From an uncultured Chitinophaga sp. (GTDB taxonomy: Bacteria > Bacteroidota > Bacteroidia > Chitinophagales > Chitinophagaceae): a DNA stretch of 64,000 bases. How positions within the stretch are numbered: the first letter of the stretch is position 1; every line of letters begins with the position of its first letter. Position numbers and translations under genes: made by a program. The notes under the pieces were generated by a model that made no database searches, was not told the DNA's origin, and saw nothing but the letters and a program-made list of their open reading frames with translations. The stretch spans positions 62,001-126,000 of the forward strand of contig NZ_CABHOU010000041.1 in assembly GCF_902168175.1 (NCBI RefSeq). Reading direction: 5' to 3'. Positions 36,301-43,941 of the stretch are shown here, in pieces.

Positions 36301-36946
36301 AGAAGGTTATCCAGCCAACGCTGTATTTACCTATCGTGCTGGTGGCATCGATAACAACGGTACGCCACTTTACCTGGACAAGTCGGGTAAAAAGATTAAT
36401 AGCGGTGCGCTGGCGTTGGGCGATGTAGTGTACAGCGGTACCTTCCGTCCTAAAGCGGCATATAGTCTTACAAATACATTCCATTATAAAAGCTTCGACC
36501 TTTCGTTCATGCTGCTGGCTAAAACAGGTGGGGTGATGCGGAGATATGCGTATGACGGGTCGGCCATTCAACATGCAGACGTAGCAAAACGCTGGAGAAA
36601 AGCGGGTGATGAAGCTACAGTGATGTATCCTAAGCTAGTACCCTATTCCGTAGAGATGTTTTATTTTCCCTATTCAGACATTTTCATGGAAAGCGCCAAC
36701 TACCTGAAGCTGCGCGACGCATCGCTCACTTATAATTTTGACCGCATCCTGCTTCGTAAAATTGGCCTAACTAATGCCAGCGTTACCTTCCAGGGCCGTA
36801 ACCTGCTGCTGCTTGCCGCTAACAGCGATAAGCTCGATCCGGAAGCTTATGAGCTGAATGCCGCCGATCCGGTGAATGCGGAACTTGGGTACACCCCCTT
36901 CCGCCCGATGCCTGAATTTTACCTGGGCCTGCGTATCAATCTTTAA
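33398..36946 (+). CDS. SusC-family TonB-linked outer membrane receptor with STN domain, module 2
   Basis: This 1182-residue receptor has a hydrophilic N-terminal extension of about 30-35 residues, then a signal peptide (MKLTFFLLLAFCLHV, cleavage near ANSVAQ). Next come an STN domain (VPMERVFTEIEKQTGHVVFV to about 130), a carboxypeptidase-like domain (VNGIVADSLGIPLAGASI), the plug (GVAASIYGARSSNGVIVVTT) and the TonB-dependent barrel. The region after the carboxypeptidase-like domain reads LNTGYQSIPRERATGAF in place of the common VVGYG form. This variant occurs in a subset of SusC proteins. It pairs with the SusD protein 12 bases downstream and with the upstream FecR/sigma. Ligand unknown. Confidence 0.93.
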   Translation: MFFQAFRNRDYYVLPTWLLASLAPYSRCATKMVRVMKLTFFLLLAFCLHVTANSVAQTITFSGRKVPMERVFTEIEKQTGHVVFVSVQLLNQATPVTVDAKNVPLENFLSMVLKGQPLEFSVEKQTVFIRKRATGNAAPVPVPVAVNGIVADSLGIPLAGASIRIKGAETSTVSDNVGQFTIQAEPGDVLVISYVGYKTKEIRFAGERTLMIAMLRESTTMAGIAVTLNTGYQSIPRERATGAFSIITSKQLENKIRPDLKAAMEGQVAGMVLKNDGNLEVRGISTFNAELAPLVIVDGFILTGGLETLNVENIETITLLKDGVAASIYGARSSNGVIVVTTKQGRKGALNVAYSGSYGITQKPDLGYLRRANSADYIDAEMEIYQQDPVSVQNAYNVDRNISRVNYLLVAKDLGLMPAADVDAEIARMKTYDGIGQLQKHLFRNQQTQQHNLSLSGGSDKLQTTATAKFIGNRGNMLFTGDNRLILDLRNDWKPSKRISVRLLSNVNYSTAKAPVRQAGEFLEYLSNKIFHPYDLVVDPATGEPQEMFAINPKKMARYANIPGLKPMTFNPLLDLAQEMSRTQNLQFRLNGGINILLAQGLNVEAGGSWTRGNLFSRSVYSKDSYRMRVGYNDGTSISNPSKHYLPEGDMVTESRNINQAYSVRAQLNFNREFGKHSVIAIAGTEVSRDTRDNNIFPTRFGYNDQAGTFATFNYADYNAGLYNADMLGTSKPQSPVNIGSIVFRDNRFVSWYANGSYEYDNRFLVSGSIRLDQTNFFGTDPKFRYKPLWSVGGTYKLSNEQFFDVSWLTKLYVRGSYGINGNISLDAGPFLIIAPGTYSNLTGDISWRIVSPPNNSLRWEKTATNNFGVDMTFLSRINVSADYYLRKSKELLATNVVDPTLGYASLIRNLGQINNNGLEITIDGTVMKQGDFSWNVLGTASFNNNKVIEYNASYPSHSSLTMLSVNREGYPANAVFTYRAGGIDNNGTPLYLDKSGKKINSGALALGDVVYSGTFRPKAAYSLTNTFHYKSFDLSFMLLAKTGGVMRRYAYDGSAIQHADVAKRWRKAGDEATVMYPKLVPYSVEMFYFPYSDIFMESANYLKLRDASLTYNFDRILLRKIGLTNASVTFQGRNLLLLAANSDKLDPEAYELNAADPVNAELGYTPFRPMPEFYLGLRINL

Positions 36947-36958
36947 ACTTTAACAGTA

Positions 36959-38494
36959 ATGCTCATGCGATCAATATCCATCATCATATTTACTGCCTGT
37001 GTAACACTTACGTCCTGCAACAAATTCCTGGATGTAAAACCCAAAGGCAAACTTATTCCCACCAGCATTGCAGAATTCGATCACCTGCTCGATAATGCGG
37101 ACATTGTGCAATATCCTTTCCTGAATAACAACAACGGCAGCATGTTAGGTTATATGACCGATAATGTGGAGCTGTCGGAAGGACTTGGAAAAGTGTACTA
37201 CAAAGCCAATAATTCACCTAACATTGATAATTTTTACGGCTATACTTTTCGCGCGCCGTTTAGAAATCCCAATAATGTTGACTATTTCTGGGATTGGGGT
37301 ACTTACCGCTCTATGAAATACTTCAACAATGTAATAGATGGCGTGAGCAAACTACGTACGGCGGATAATGCCGCGCAGGCCGATGCGGTGCTTGCACAGG
37401 CTTATGTAAACAGGGCCTGGAGTTATTTTCACACCACCCTTATATATGGGCCGGTATATAAACCGGGAGGCGCCAATACTACCAAAACCATCCCTTACCT
37501 CACCAGCAGCGATGTGGCGGCGAAAATGCCCGACCTCTCTACACAGGAAGAGGTGTTTACCAAAGTACTGGCGGAGTTGCATGCCGGCCTGGCAAACGTG
37601 CCCGAGGTGACCAATTATCCCTCTCGCCCGAATAAGGCAGCTACGCAGGCTATGCTGGCCTATTACCACCTGTTTACCGCCAAATACGACAGCGTAGCGT
37701 ATTACGCCAACCTCGCCTGGACGGCAGCTTCGGCTAAAGGAGTAAACACGGTATTGTACGATTACAATACGCTTTCACTGGCCGATCCTGCCAATGAACT
37801 GGTGAGCCAGATCAGGAGCCCGGACAGTAAGATCCAACTCCCCAACAGCCGCGAAATCCTGTTCTTCCGTAGTACTGATAACGGTGTAGGGAAGGCTAAT
37901 AACGGTTATCCTTCTCAGGAATTTATCGCATTATTCGACCAGGCCCGTGACCTCCGTTTTAAGTATTTTTTGCTGATGGCCAATGGGTATAAAACTACTT
38001 ACAACGGAACGGTGTACGATGATGGCAAAAGACTACAATACTATCGCGGCACCACTACTTCGGGAATATCCAGGTTCCAGATGACAGCAGGTTTTACCTA
38101 TCCGGAGTTATTGCTGATGAGAGCAGAGGGATATGCGCGTACGAACAAACTGACGGAAGCCATGGCGGATGTAAACCTGCTGAGACGCAACCGCTTTGTA
38201 ACCGGCACCGCCGACCTGCCAACGCCCGCATCGCAGGACGAAGTGATACAGATCGTACTGGAGGAACGCCGCCGCGAATTACCGCTGGGACACATCAAAC
38301 GTTTGCTCGACCTCAAGCGCTTTTGCCTGGAACCGGGTAAACCCTGGGGAAAAACAAAAGTGATGCATACTATGGGGGCAGAAACATTTGAAGCCACCAT
38401 TGATCACTCACTTTTTGTACTGCCAATTTCCAACAACGTCCTGTTTTTTAATCCGCAATGGGGATTACAGCCAGACACCAGACCTTTTAACTAA
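36959..38494 (+). CDS. SusD/RagB-family surface lipoprotein, module 2
   Basis: The 511-residue protein has a lipoprotein signal ending LTSC (Cys20) and the SusD-like start NKFLDVKPKGKLIPTSIAEFDHLLDN. The N-terminal block differs from module 1 and resembles the SusD subgroup that pairs with GYQSIPRERATG-type SusC proteins. The C-terminal block EERRRELPLGHIKRLLDLKRF is diagnostic. A start at ATG 36965 is equally possible. It would form the lid of the SusC encoded upstream. The thioredoxin-like gene follows after 15 bases. Confidence 0.92.
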   Translation: MLMRSISIIIFTACVTLTSCNKFLDVKPKGKLIPTSIAEFDHLLDNADIVQYPFLNNNNGSMLGYMTDNVELSEGLGKVYYKANNSPNIDNFYGYTFRAPFRNPNNVDYFWDWGTYRSMKYFNNVIDGVSKLRTADNAAQADAVLAQAYVNRAWSYFHTTLIYGPVYKPGGANTTKTIPYLTSSDVAAKMPDLSTQEEVFTKVLAELHAGLANVPEVTNYPSRPNKAATQAMLAYYHLFTAKYDSVAYYANLAWTAASAKGVNTVLYDYNTLSLADPANELVSQIRSPDSKIQLPNSREILFFRSTDNGVGKANNGYPSQEFIALFDQARDLRFKYFLLMANGYKTTYNGTVYDDGKRLQYYRGTTTSGISRFQMTAGFTYPELLLMRAEGYARTNKLTEAMADVNLLRRNRFVTGTADLPTPASQDEVIQIVLEERRRELPLGHIKRLLDLKRFCLEPGKPWGKTKVMHTMGAETFEATIDHSLFVLPISNNVLFFNPQWGLQPDTRPFN

Positions 38495-38509
38495 CAAACA
38501 CCAGGACAT

Positions 38510-39589
38510 ATGTTTCAGCAACTATTTTTAGCCGCAGCCATCGCTGCGCCAGGGGCTTTATTTGCCCAATCCTTTACCATTAAAGGATATGCCGACAGTA
38601 TAGACGCTCCGGCCAAAGTTTATCTATATTATGTGCAGGATGGAAAACCGGTAAGGGATTCCGCCGCAGTAGTGAAAGGTGTATATAACATCAAAGGAAA
38701 GGTAGACGAACCTGTATCAGGTTATCTTACCCTGGTCAAAGGCCCTGGTATAAAAGAAACGTATGCGGACAGGCTTACATTTTATATAGAGGGCGGCACT
38801 ATCAACATAAAAAGTGGTACGGTGATGAGTGGCGCTACTGTAACAGCCGGTGCCACTAACAAAGCGCATGCAGACTTGAAACAGCGGATGGCCCTCATCA
38901 ACAAAAAGAGAAAAGAGGTAAGTGCAGATGCAAACAAAGAAGCCCGCGCTGCCAAAATGGATGCGCTGGAAGCAGAACGGAAAGCCGTGCAGGCCGCCTT
39001 CATCAAATCGCACCCCAATACGATCGTTAGTATGGACGTGATTAAGGATTACGTAGGATTTATGCCTGCAGCGCATGACATCAGCCCATTATTTAACAGC
39101 CTTTCGCCTGGTGTGAAAAATAGCAAACAAGGTAAACTGTATGCCGCCAATATCGCTAAACTGCAGAAATCAGACGTAGGCGAACTGGCGCCGTTGTTTG
39201 AAAAGGCAGATACCAGTGGCGTTACGCTTAAACTGACCGACTTCCGTGGCAAGTACGTACTGATCGATTTCTGGGCATCGTGGTGTAAACCCTGCCGTGC
39301 GGAAAATCCACACCTGCGCAAAGTTTACGCAGCGTTTAAGGACAAGAACTTCGAGATACTCGGCGTGTCGCTCGATGTGGAAAGAGGCCGGTCTGCCTGG
39401 CTGAAGGCCATTGCTGACGACCAGCTTACCTGGCCGCAGGTGATTGATCTCGGCGAGGAGAAAGCATCTGACCTTTACAGTGTAATGGCTATTCCCCAGA
39501 ACTTCCTCGTGGGGCCTGATGGTAAGATTATTGCAAGAAACCTTAATGGGGAAGCATTGGACCTTAAGTTAGCAGAAGTGCTGAAATAA
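38510..39589 (+). CDS. DUF4369 plus TlpA-like thioredoxin protein, module 2
   Basis: This 359-residue exported protein parallels the one in module 1: a signal peptide (cleavage near GALFAQ), DUF4369 (FTIKGYADSIDAPAKVYLYY), a charged helical linker (KKRKEVSADANKEARAAKMD) and a C-terminal TlpA-like thioredoxin fold. The redox motif is Cys259-Lys-Pro-Cys262 in WASWCKPCRAENP. Periplasmic disulfide reduction or thiol handling is the expected activity. Two copies, each the last gene of a sigma/FecR/SusCD set, argue that redox activity is a working part of these modules. Confidence 0.9.
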   Translation: MFQQLFLAAAIAAPGALFAQSFTIKGYADSIDAPAKVYLYYVQDGKPVRDSAAVVKGVYNIKGKVDEPVSGYLTLVKGPGIKETYADRLTFYIEGGTINIKSGTVMSGATVTAGATNKAHADLKQRMALINKKRKEVSADANKEARAAKMDALEAERKAVQAAFIKSHPNTIVSMDVIKDYVGFMPAAHDISPLFNSLSPGVKNSKQGKLYAANIAKLQKSDVGELAPLFEKADTSGVTLKLTDFRGKYVLIDFWASWCKPCRAENPHLRKVYAAFKDKNFEILGVSLDVERGRSAWLKAIADDQLTWPQVIDLGEEKASDLYSVMAIPQNFLVGPDGKIIARNLNGEALDLKLAEVLK

Positions 39590-39607
39590 TAACCAGTGCC
39601 ATATAAA

Positions 39608-39646
39608 AAGGGCTGTCCCTTTTACCGGAGACAGCCCTTGCTTTTA
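39608..39646 (+). terminator. Intrinsic terminator after module 2
   Basis: AAGGGCTGTC (39608-39617) pairs with GACAGCCCTT (39630-39639) and is followed by GCTTTTA. It lies 18 bases after the stop of the thioredoxin-like gene. Confidence 0.82.
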
Positions 39647-39772
39647 CAAGAAGTAATATTTAAAACGAATAACCCGCACTTCAACCGGAGCTGCAACGGA
39701 TCACCTGAAGGTGTTGCTACGCCTGGGTTATTAACCGGCGGTCGAAGCTATTGAGGGTCCTATATTAAAAAC

Positions 39773-40492
39773 CTACAACTTCTTCACCTCACCCGAACCA
39801 CTAATTTTACTCGTAACGGCCGCATTACCTTTGTAGTAAATTGAACCACTACCCGATATTCTCGCATTCAACTCATCCGAAACACCAGCGCGAATATCGC
39901 CAGAGCCGTTTACGATTGCAGTTACTTTCTTAAAGATCAGGTCCGTCATCTCCATATCGCCACTTCCGTTGATCGATATCTCACCGGCTACAGCATATCC
40001 GGAATGGATCTGGATGTTGCCGGAACCGTTGATATAGGCATCTATACGACCGGTTGCTTCCACACCGGTCAGATTGATGTTTGCATTGGCCTTTGCCTCC
40101 AGTTTAATGTTAGAGGTATTGAGTACATCGTCGCAGGTTAAATCGCTGTCGGCGGTAATAAATAATTTTTTAAATAATGGCGCGCTTACCCTGATCACTA
40201 CCCGATTGTGGCGGCCAATAGAAGTTTTTTCTAAAAACTTAATACGCAACTCGCCTGCACCAACCGAGGTACGAATGACGTTGAGTACATTTTGCTGGCC
40301 CTCAATGGTGAGACTGTAATCTTGTTCCTGTGTCACTATCACACGGGCGGGAACATCTACTACTAAGTCAGTAAATGCCGATACCGTTCTTGTTTCTGTT
40401 CTGCTGGGCCCGTGTCCGTCAATTTCCTTTGTGCAGGATGTTCCCAATGTGAGAACCAAACATACCAGGGGCATCATCAATTTCAAATTCAT
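39773..40492 (-). CDS. Head-GIN domain (DUF2807) lipoprotein, putative auto-transporter adhesin
   Basis: The 239-residue protein has a lipoprotein signal ending LGTSC (Cys20) and a DUF2807 beta-helix. The repeated G-S-G-D/S/N/E turns (INGSGNI, INGSGDME, VNGSGDIR, ISGSGSIY, ISGSGEVKKL) mark the rungs of the right-handed helix. Such proteins are common in Bacteroidota and are placed in the cell envelope; their function is poorly known and the adhesin label comes from the domain name. It stands alone, converging on module 2. Confidence 0.85.
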   Translation of the reverse strand: MNLKLMMPLVCLVLTLGTSCTKEIDGHGPSRTETRTVSAFTDLVVDVPARVIVTQEQDYSLTIEGQQNVLNVIRTSVGAGELRIKFLEKTSIGRHNRVVIRVSAPLFKKLFITADSDLTCDDVLNTSNIKLEAKANANINLTGVEATGRIDAYINGSGNIQIHSGYAVAGEISINGSGDMEMTDLIFKKVTAIVNGSGDIRAGVSDELNARISGSGSIYYKGNAAVTSKISGSGEVKKL

Positions 40493-41041
40493 AAGTTGTT
40501 TCTTTTTAGTTTCCGTTTATGCTAAGCCACTCCACGCAATGGCGAAGAAGTGTTGTTGTCAGCAGTTACACTCGTAAATAATGGCAGCTTTCGGGGTTAA
40601 TAATTATTGGGGTTTTGTCCGGCACAAAGTTCCCCCTTTCCCGCTTAATAAATGCGGTAATGGTGATGAGATGTAGAATTCGGGTGTTCAACTGTAGCGC
40701 CTGGCTTACAGACATGTTCGGATAAACGGTGAATGGCGGCTCCGTTTACCGTACATGTTATGTTATTGGTGATCGGGGTTTAGGGGGATGAGATACATAA
40801 TGAAAGTAAGGCCTTGCCGGGCTGTGTATATATGACTGTTTGGGAAGCTGTTGTATAAATAGCTACTCGTTAGTATGCGGGTGCTGGTGATGCGGGGCGG
40901 ATGTACGCTGGGTGGAGCGGAGGTGCTAATTAATTTGACCCGTAATATCTACAACTCAGCTTAAAATTGATACATCCCGGTAATACGTCAAAAAAAGTTT
41001 ACCTGCTGCAATGATAGTTTCGCAAAAAAATTAAAAGAAGC
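40493..41041. other. 549-base intergenic region between divergent lipoprotein genes
   Basis: No gene is supported. The base composition is more irregular than in the flanking genes. A 7-bp inverted repeat (TAAACGG/CCGTTTA, about 40722-40747) is present. A near-consensus -7 element TAGTTTCG lies at 41014-41021, just before the gene at 41042, but lacks a good -33 element. The region could be a decayed gene or hold a small RNA; nothing in it decides this. Confidence 0.4.
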
Positions 41042-41614
41042 ATGAAAAAAACATTGACGTTAATCCTGTTTGCAACATTGATGGTAACCCTGAACAGCTG
41101 CTCAAAAGACAAAGATGAAAATGGCAATTATGGTAACAACCCCAAAACAATTGTTCCGGACGATCTTGTGGGTTACTGGCTGGCGGGCTCTACTTCCATC
41201 GGAAGTTTCTGGGGCTACGATGGCAGTTACCAGGGCGCTGGTTTCGAACTGGCAGTGGGTTATATGTTGTTTAAAGATGGCAGGGCGAGGGAGTATTTTT
41301 ATTACACCAATACCAACAGTGGTTGCCGTTCGCAGGTGTTGGGCTACAAAGAAGGTACGGTAGAAGTCGATCTCACCAACAACAGTTTCAAATTCTATTC
41401 GGCCGCCGGTAACTACCGTGGGTACCAGTCCTGCGGCGGTTCTGACAACGGTAAAACCAAAAAGTACGGCGCCGATGAACTGTACCCTAAAAAGCAGGTA
41501 CAGTATACGGATATCGAATTTAAGAAGGAAGCCGGTAAGATCAAATCATGGCATATTTATTATGACGATGGATCATCCATGGATTTTACAAAATCGCAGG
41601 AACCGCAGAAGTAG
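41042..41614 (+). CDS. Hypothetical lipoprotein, 190 residues
   Basis: The protein has a lipoprotein signal ending LNSC (Cys20) followed by an acidic linker (SKDKDENG). It then has a Gly/Tyr/Phe-rich body (VGYWLAGSTSIGSFWGYDGS, MLFKDGRAREYFYYT) of the lipocalin-like or small beta-barrel kind seen in many Bacteroidota lipoproteins. Two cysteines (SGCRSQ and QSCGGSD) could form a disulfide. I do not recognise a named family. A terminator follows, so it is a single-gene unit. Confidence 0.75.
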   Translation: MKKTLTLILFATLMVTLNSCSKDKDENGNYGNNPKTIVPDDLVGYWLAGSTSIGSFWGYDGSYQGAGFELAVGYMLFKDGRAREYFYYTNTNSGCRSQVLGYKEGTVEVDLTNNSFKFYSAAGNYRGYQSCGGSDNGKTKKYGADELYPKKQVQYTDIEFKKEAGKIKSWHIYYDDGSSMDFTKSQEPQK

Positions 41615-41630
41615 GAATGTTTGTATCAAT

Positions 41631-41664
41631 AAAAAAGCCGGCCTGTCAGGGGCCGGCTTTTTTA
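41631..41664. terminator. Bidirectional terminator
   Basis: AAAAAAGCCGGCC pairs with GGCCGGCTTTTTT around a 6-7 base loop, with A/T runs on both sides. It sits between convergent genes ending at 41614 and 41665. Confidence 0.92.
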
Positions 41665-41931
41665 TTAGTCTTTACATTTATCCCAGTCCGGTGTATACAC
41701 CTCATGTATTTCAGTCAGTGCTTCCAGGTAAGCTTTTGCATCGGTCTTTTCTATGTCTGTTAGAAAAGTAAGAATGAACTTCGGGCCTGTGCTGTAAAAA
41801 TAAAGTTTGCCCCGGCTGGAGTCCATCCCTGTTCTATATCTTATTGCTTTGATGCGGAGGAGTGCCTGCGCATCTTCCAGCTCCACCGGCTGTTTAAATA
41901 CAGCTATCAGTTCTATCTTGTCGGGTGTCAT
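41665..41931 (-). CDS. Hypothetical protein, 88 residues
   Basis: This small soluble protein reads MTPDKIELIAVFKQPVELED and ends in HEVYTPDWDKCKD. The pattern of alternating strand and helix (IELIAVF, EDAQALLRIKAIRYR, KLYFYSTGPKFILTFL, AKAYLEALTEIHEVY) suggests a ferredoxin-like alpha/beta fold. No family is recognised. The codon pattern and a terminator at the stop codon support a real gene. It may be co-transcribed from the direction of the gene at 41985. Confidence 0.65.
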   Translation of the reverse strand: MTPDKIELIAVFKQPVELEDAQALLRIKAIRYRTGMDSSRGKLYFYSTGPKFILTFLTDIEKTDAKAYLEALTEIHEVYTPDWDKCKD

Positions 41932-41984
41932 AGGGTAATCAGATTAGGTAACGAAATGTACAAAATCTAATTCATCCCCCGATG

Positions 41985-42764
41985 TTATTTCCCTTTTACC
42001 TGGTAGGGGAGCGACAGGTTTTTGGATAACACGCTGTACACCTTGTAAACGCCGAGCATTGGCATTTTTCCATCTGCCAGGTGTGCGCCGCCTTCGCCGG
42101 TAGAAAGTTGCATATAAGCGCCCACAGCATCATACTTAAAATCAGTTTTAAACCGCACCCTGTAGTCGGGTACCACTACCCTGATAGATTTCCCTTCTGT
42201 AACCACCTGGAAGCCGGGAGAGTCCATGTACATGGGCATGCCCGGATTGGTTTTGGGAAGAACAACTGATTTGTCGGCAGCGTTAAATTCTTTCACCGAT
42301 AAACCGCCCGGCACGCGTTTGTCCTCTACCAATACCACCCAGTGCGGATGCCATATTATTTTGTCGTTGGTATAGTCTCCATCACCGTCTTCATCCCAAA
42401 GCGGGGTGTCGTCGAAATCAGGATGGGCAGTTAGGGCAAGGGCTACAATGCCATCTGTTTTACTAAACCCAATATCTTCTGAAGATAGGGTGGTGGGGAA
42501 CACATAACCATCTACAGGCGCGCCGTTCATTTGTCCCGCGGGCGAAGAAACACTGCGGCCTGCTTGTCCCTGCACATTAATTTCAAACTCTAACTGGCCC
42601 CACTTTTTGTTGTGCGTAACTGAGGCGCCTGTTATTTTGTAATCAGTTTCGTTGATGTTCGATTTTTCCTTTTTTAACTTCTGGCAGGAGTCGCAATATT
42701 CTCCTGCGAAAGCGGCGGTTGCGGGCATAAGGGCCCAGCAGATAAGTGTTAATATCCGTTTCAT
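41985..42764 (-). CDS. Hypothetical exported protein with an EF-hand-like loop
   Basis: The 259-residue protein has a signal peptide (cleavage near AAFAGEY), then a CDSC cysteine pair (CDSCQKLKKEK), and a beta-rich body. The segment DEDGDGDYTND in the middle has the spacing of acidic residues seen in calcium-binding EF-hand or dockerin-like loops. A histidine pair follows nearby (WHPHWVV). I do not know the family. Periplasmic metal binding is a reasonable guess from the motif only. It lies between the 88-residue gene and an alpha/beta hydrolase on the same strand, with gaps of 53 and 40 bases. Confidence 0.75.
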   Translation of the reverse strand: MKRILTLICWALMPATAAFAGEYCDSCQKLKKEKSNINETDYKITGASVTHNKKWGQLEFEINVQGQAGRSVSSPAGQMNGAPVDGYVFPTTLSSEDIGFSKTDGIVALALTAHPDFDDTPLWDEDGDGDYTNDKIIWHPHWVVLVEDKRVPGGLSVKEFNAADKSVVLPKTNPGMPMYMDSPGFQVVTEGKSIRVVVPDYRVRFKTDFKYDAVGAYMQLSTGEGGAHLADGKMPMLGVYKVYSVLSKNLSLPYQVKGK

Positions 42765-42804
42765 ATGTATTAATTTGTGTGTTTATAAGTTGGTGCCGGC
42801 GCAG

Positions 42805-43665
42805 TTAGGCATTTGCATGCTCCTCTATAAAAGCATGTATATACCGCGTTGTCATTTCCGGATGTTGATGATGCGGTCCATGGCCGGCCCTGGGCATTAC
42901 TACGACCTGGGTTGTTGGCAACTGGCGGTTAAGTTCGAACCAGTTTTCCGGTGGAAAGCACACTTCATGATCGCCGGAGATCACCAGGATGGGGATGTTC
43001 GTTTCCGTTAATTTTCTCCTCGCATCGTAAGGATCTTTTGAATAATCTTCCGCTCCCATTCCGTAATACTGCCACACTTCGGGTTTTACCTTAGGGTCAC
43101 GGTCGGTACGCGCATTGATGCGCTGGTGACTGGCCCAGGCGGCCTGTTTGCTGCGTTCGGAGATAGGTTCGAAGAAGAGAATAATTTCATGTTCAAAAGT
43201 GTAATCCTCTATGTAAGCCGTTTTTAGAAAAATTTCTTCCACAGGATGCGTTACCTGTCCCGGCGGTTTAGTACCTATCAGTACGAGCTGCTGTACACGT
43301 GAAGGAAAAGAGGTGGTAGCGATTTGCGCTACCCATCCGCCCAGCGACCATCCCCCGAGCAGGAAGCGGTCGATGGACAGGTAATCTGCCAGATCAATTA
43401 CATCCTGTGCAAAGGATTTCATATCACTGTTAGGCTCGCCCGTAGATGATCCCATCCCGCTATAATTAAAAATAATTACCTGGTAGTTTACGGCCAGCAG
43501 GTCGAGAAACAAAGGGTCCCAATCATCGAGGTTGCCGCGAAACCGCTGACATAATATAAAGGGAGTGCCTTCGCCCAGCGAGCGGTAAGCGATGTTTTTA
43601 CCATTAGCGGTAGCAAACAGGGTGCTGACGTTTGTTGCATTAACGGTTGCGGTTACACTTTGCAT
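42805..43665 (-). CDS. Alpha/beta hydrolase
   Basis: The 286-residue protein has the alpha/beta hydrolase order: an oxyanion region (CQRFRGNLDDWDP), the nucleophile elbow GWSLGGW with the catalytic serine near residue 105, the acid in VISGDHEVCFPPE, and the histidine in PRAGHGPHHQHPE near the C-terminus. No signal peptide is visible, so it is probably cytoplasmic. The substrate cannot be inferred; ester, lactone or haloperoxidase-type chemistry are all possible. It is 40 bases upstream of the EF-hand-like protein gene and may share its transcript. Confidence 0.88.
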   Translation of the reverse strand: MQSVTATVNATNVSTLFATANGKNIAYRSLGEGTPFILCQRFRGNLDDWDPLFLDLLAVNYQVIIFNYSGMGSSTGEPNSDMKSFAQDVIDLADYLSIDRFLLGGWSLGGWVAQIATTSFPSRVQQLVLIGTKPPGQVTHPVEEIFLKTAYIEDYTFEHEIILFFEPISERSKQAAWASHQRINARTDRDPKVKPEVWQYYGMGAEDYSKDPYDARRKLTETNIPILVISGDHEVCFPPENWFELNRQLPTTQVVVMPRAGHGPHHQHPEMTTRYIHAFIEEHANA

Positions 43666-43880
43666 GATGTATTTTTTAGAACGTTTCAGGGTGATGGCAA
43701 TAAAAGGTCGATGCCCCTTTGGGGCTTGAGTTTCGTCCGTTTTACCTTACTATGCAAATGTTGAACAAAACCTTGTAAGTGGCAATGGAGAATCAGTGGC
43801 AGTGGTTGGCGAATTCAGTGTGCGTGAGTATTTTCGGCAGCGGTTGAATTATTAATGGTTGCGTGGCTTCGATACAAACA

Positions 43881-43925
43881 AAAATGGCTACAATCCTTTT
43901 GAGCGAAAAGGTGTGTAGCCATTTG
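43881..43925 (-). terminator. Intrinsic terminator after mnmE
   Basis: AAAATGGCTACA pairs with TGTAGCCATTT, and an inner CCTTTT/AAAAGG stem extends the hairpin. On the minus strand the hairpin runs into a T-rich stretch. It is 17 bases past the mnmE stop. Confidence 0.85.
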
Positions 43926-43941
43926 TCAGTGATTGTAGTAA

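Noticed and set aside
43703..43730. GCCCC/GGGGC hairpin in the leader of the alpha/beta hydrolase gene as a possible riboswitch or tRNA piece
   Set aside because: The stem is only five base pairs with a tiny loop, there is no conserved riboswitch core, and no tRNA arms flank it.
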